Shown: positions 16,023 through 16,056 of the stretch, in pieces
Numbering within the stretch: the first letter of the stretch is position 1
How the letters are laid out: each line of letters begins with the position of its first letter
DNA from: [Haemophilus] felis
GTDB lineage: Bacteria > Pseudomonadota > Gammaproteobacteria > Enterobacterales > Pasteurellaceae
Length of the DNA: 16,056 nucleotides
Assembly: GCA_002015125.1 (NCBI GenBank)
Contig: MUYB01000049.1
Coordinates: forward strand, 36,927 to 52,982
Direction: 5' to 3'
Program-made: the position numbers and the translations under genes
The notes under the pieces: generated by a model
The model's input: the letters and a program-made list of their open reading frames with translations, nothing else
Databases searched by the model: none
Told to the model about the DNA's origin: nothing

Positions 16023-16056
16023 TGTTCTTTAACAACTTATCAGACAATCTGTGTGG
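16023..16056 (+). promoter_or_regulatory. boxA and 16S rRNA leader-like sequence, cut by the window edge
   Basis: TGTTCTTTAACA (16023-16034) matches the rRNA antitermination boxA, and the following TTATCAGACAATCTGTGTGG is the sequence that follows boxA in the E. coli 16S rRNA leader, from memory. It starts 4 bases after tRNA-Pro with no promoter or terminator between, which suggests a 16S rRNA gene just outside the window. Confidence 0.65.

Overview
The window is chromosomal DNA from a gammaproteobacterium, most likely the family Pasteurellaceae (the Haemophilus/Pasteurella/Aggregatibacter group). The evidence is the close agreement of the housekeeping proteins with that family, the AT-rich genome, the order tRNA-Arg(CCG)/His/Pro beside wecA, and one exact copy of the Haemophilus-type DNA uptake 9-mer AAGTGCGGT. 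I cannot name the genus from sequence alone.

Layout. Bases 1-4000 hold conserved housekeeping genes: pyrG (-, CTP synthase), gloA (+, glyoxalase I) and miaB (-, tRNA methylthiotransferase). pyrG and gloA diverge from back-to-back promoters. Bases 4100-8550 are the accessory part. They contain an unrecognised lipoprotein (4138-4713), a 49-residue acidic small ORF on the minus strand (4816-4965), two convergent Gly-rich surface-lipoprotein genes (5210-5941 + and 6004-6783 -), and an outer-membrane protein of the Slam family (7058-8524 +). Bases 8590-15604 return to core genes: map, glnD, loiP-like M48 lipoprotein peptidase, hemL and wecA. Bases 15671-16056 are a stable-RNA region: a strong promoter, three tRNA genes, and then a boxA-bearing sequence nearly identical to a 16S rRNA leader, cut off by the window edge.

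How the genes work together. The Slam protein and the two TbpB-like lipoproteins form a small surface-display module (Slam, or type XI secretion). Slam proteins move lipoproteins with a TbpB-type C-terminal barrel across the outer membrane. Both lipoproteins have a lipobox ending in LTAC, a poly-Gly linker and a C-terminal barrel-type ending. They are shorter than TbpB and differ from each other, so their ligand is unknown. This module is the best candidate in the window for something undescribed. The remaining genes serve unrelated core functions: nucleotide synthesis, methylglyoxal detoxification, tRNA modification, N-terminal Met removal, nitrogen signalling, envelope proteolysis, tetrapyrrole synthesis and lipid-linked GlcNAc synthesis.

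Transcription ends are well marked. Rho-independent terminators are visible after pyrG, gloA, the first lipoprotein, between the two Slam-client genes, between map and glnD, and between glnD and loiP. No CRISPR array, insertion sequence, phage gene or integrase was seen.
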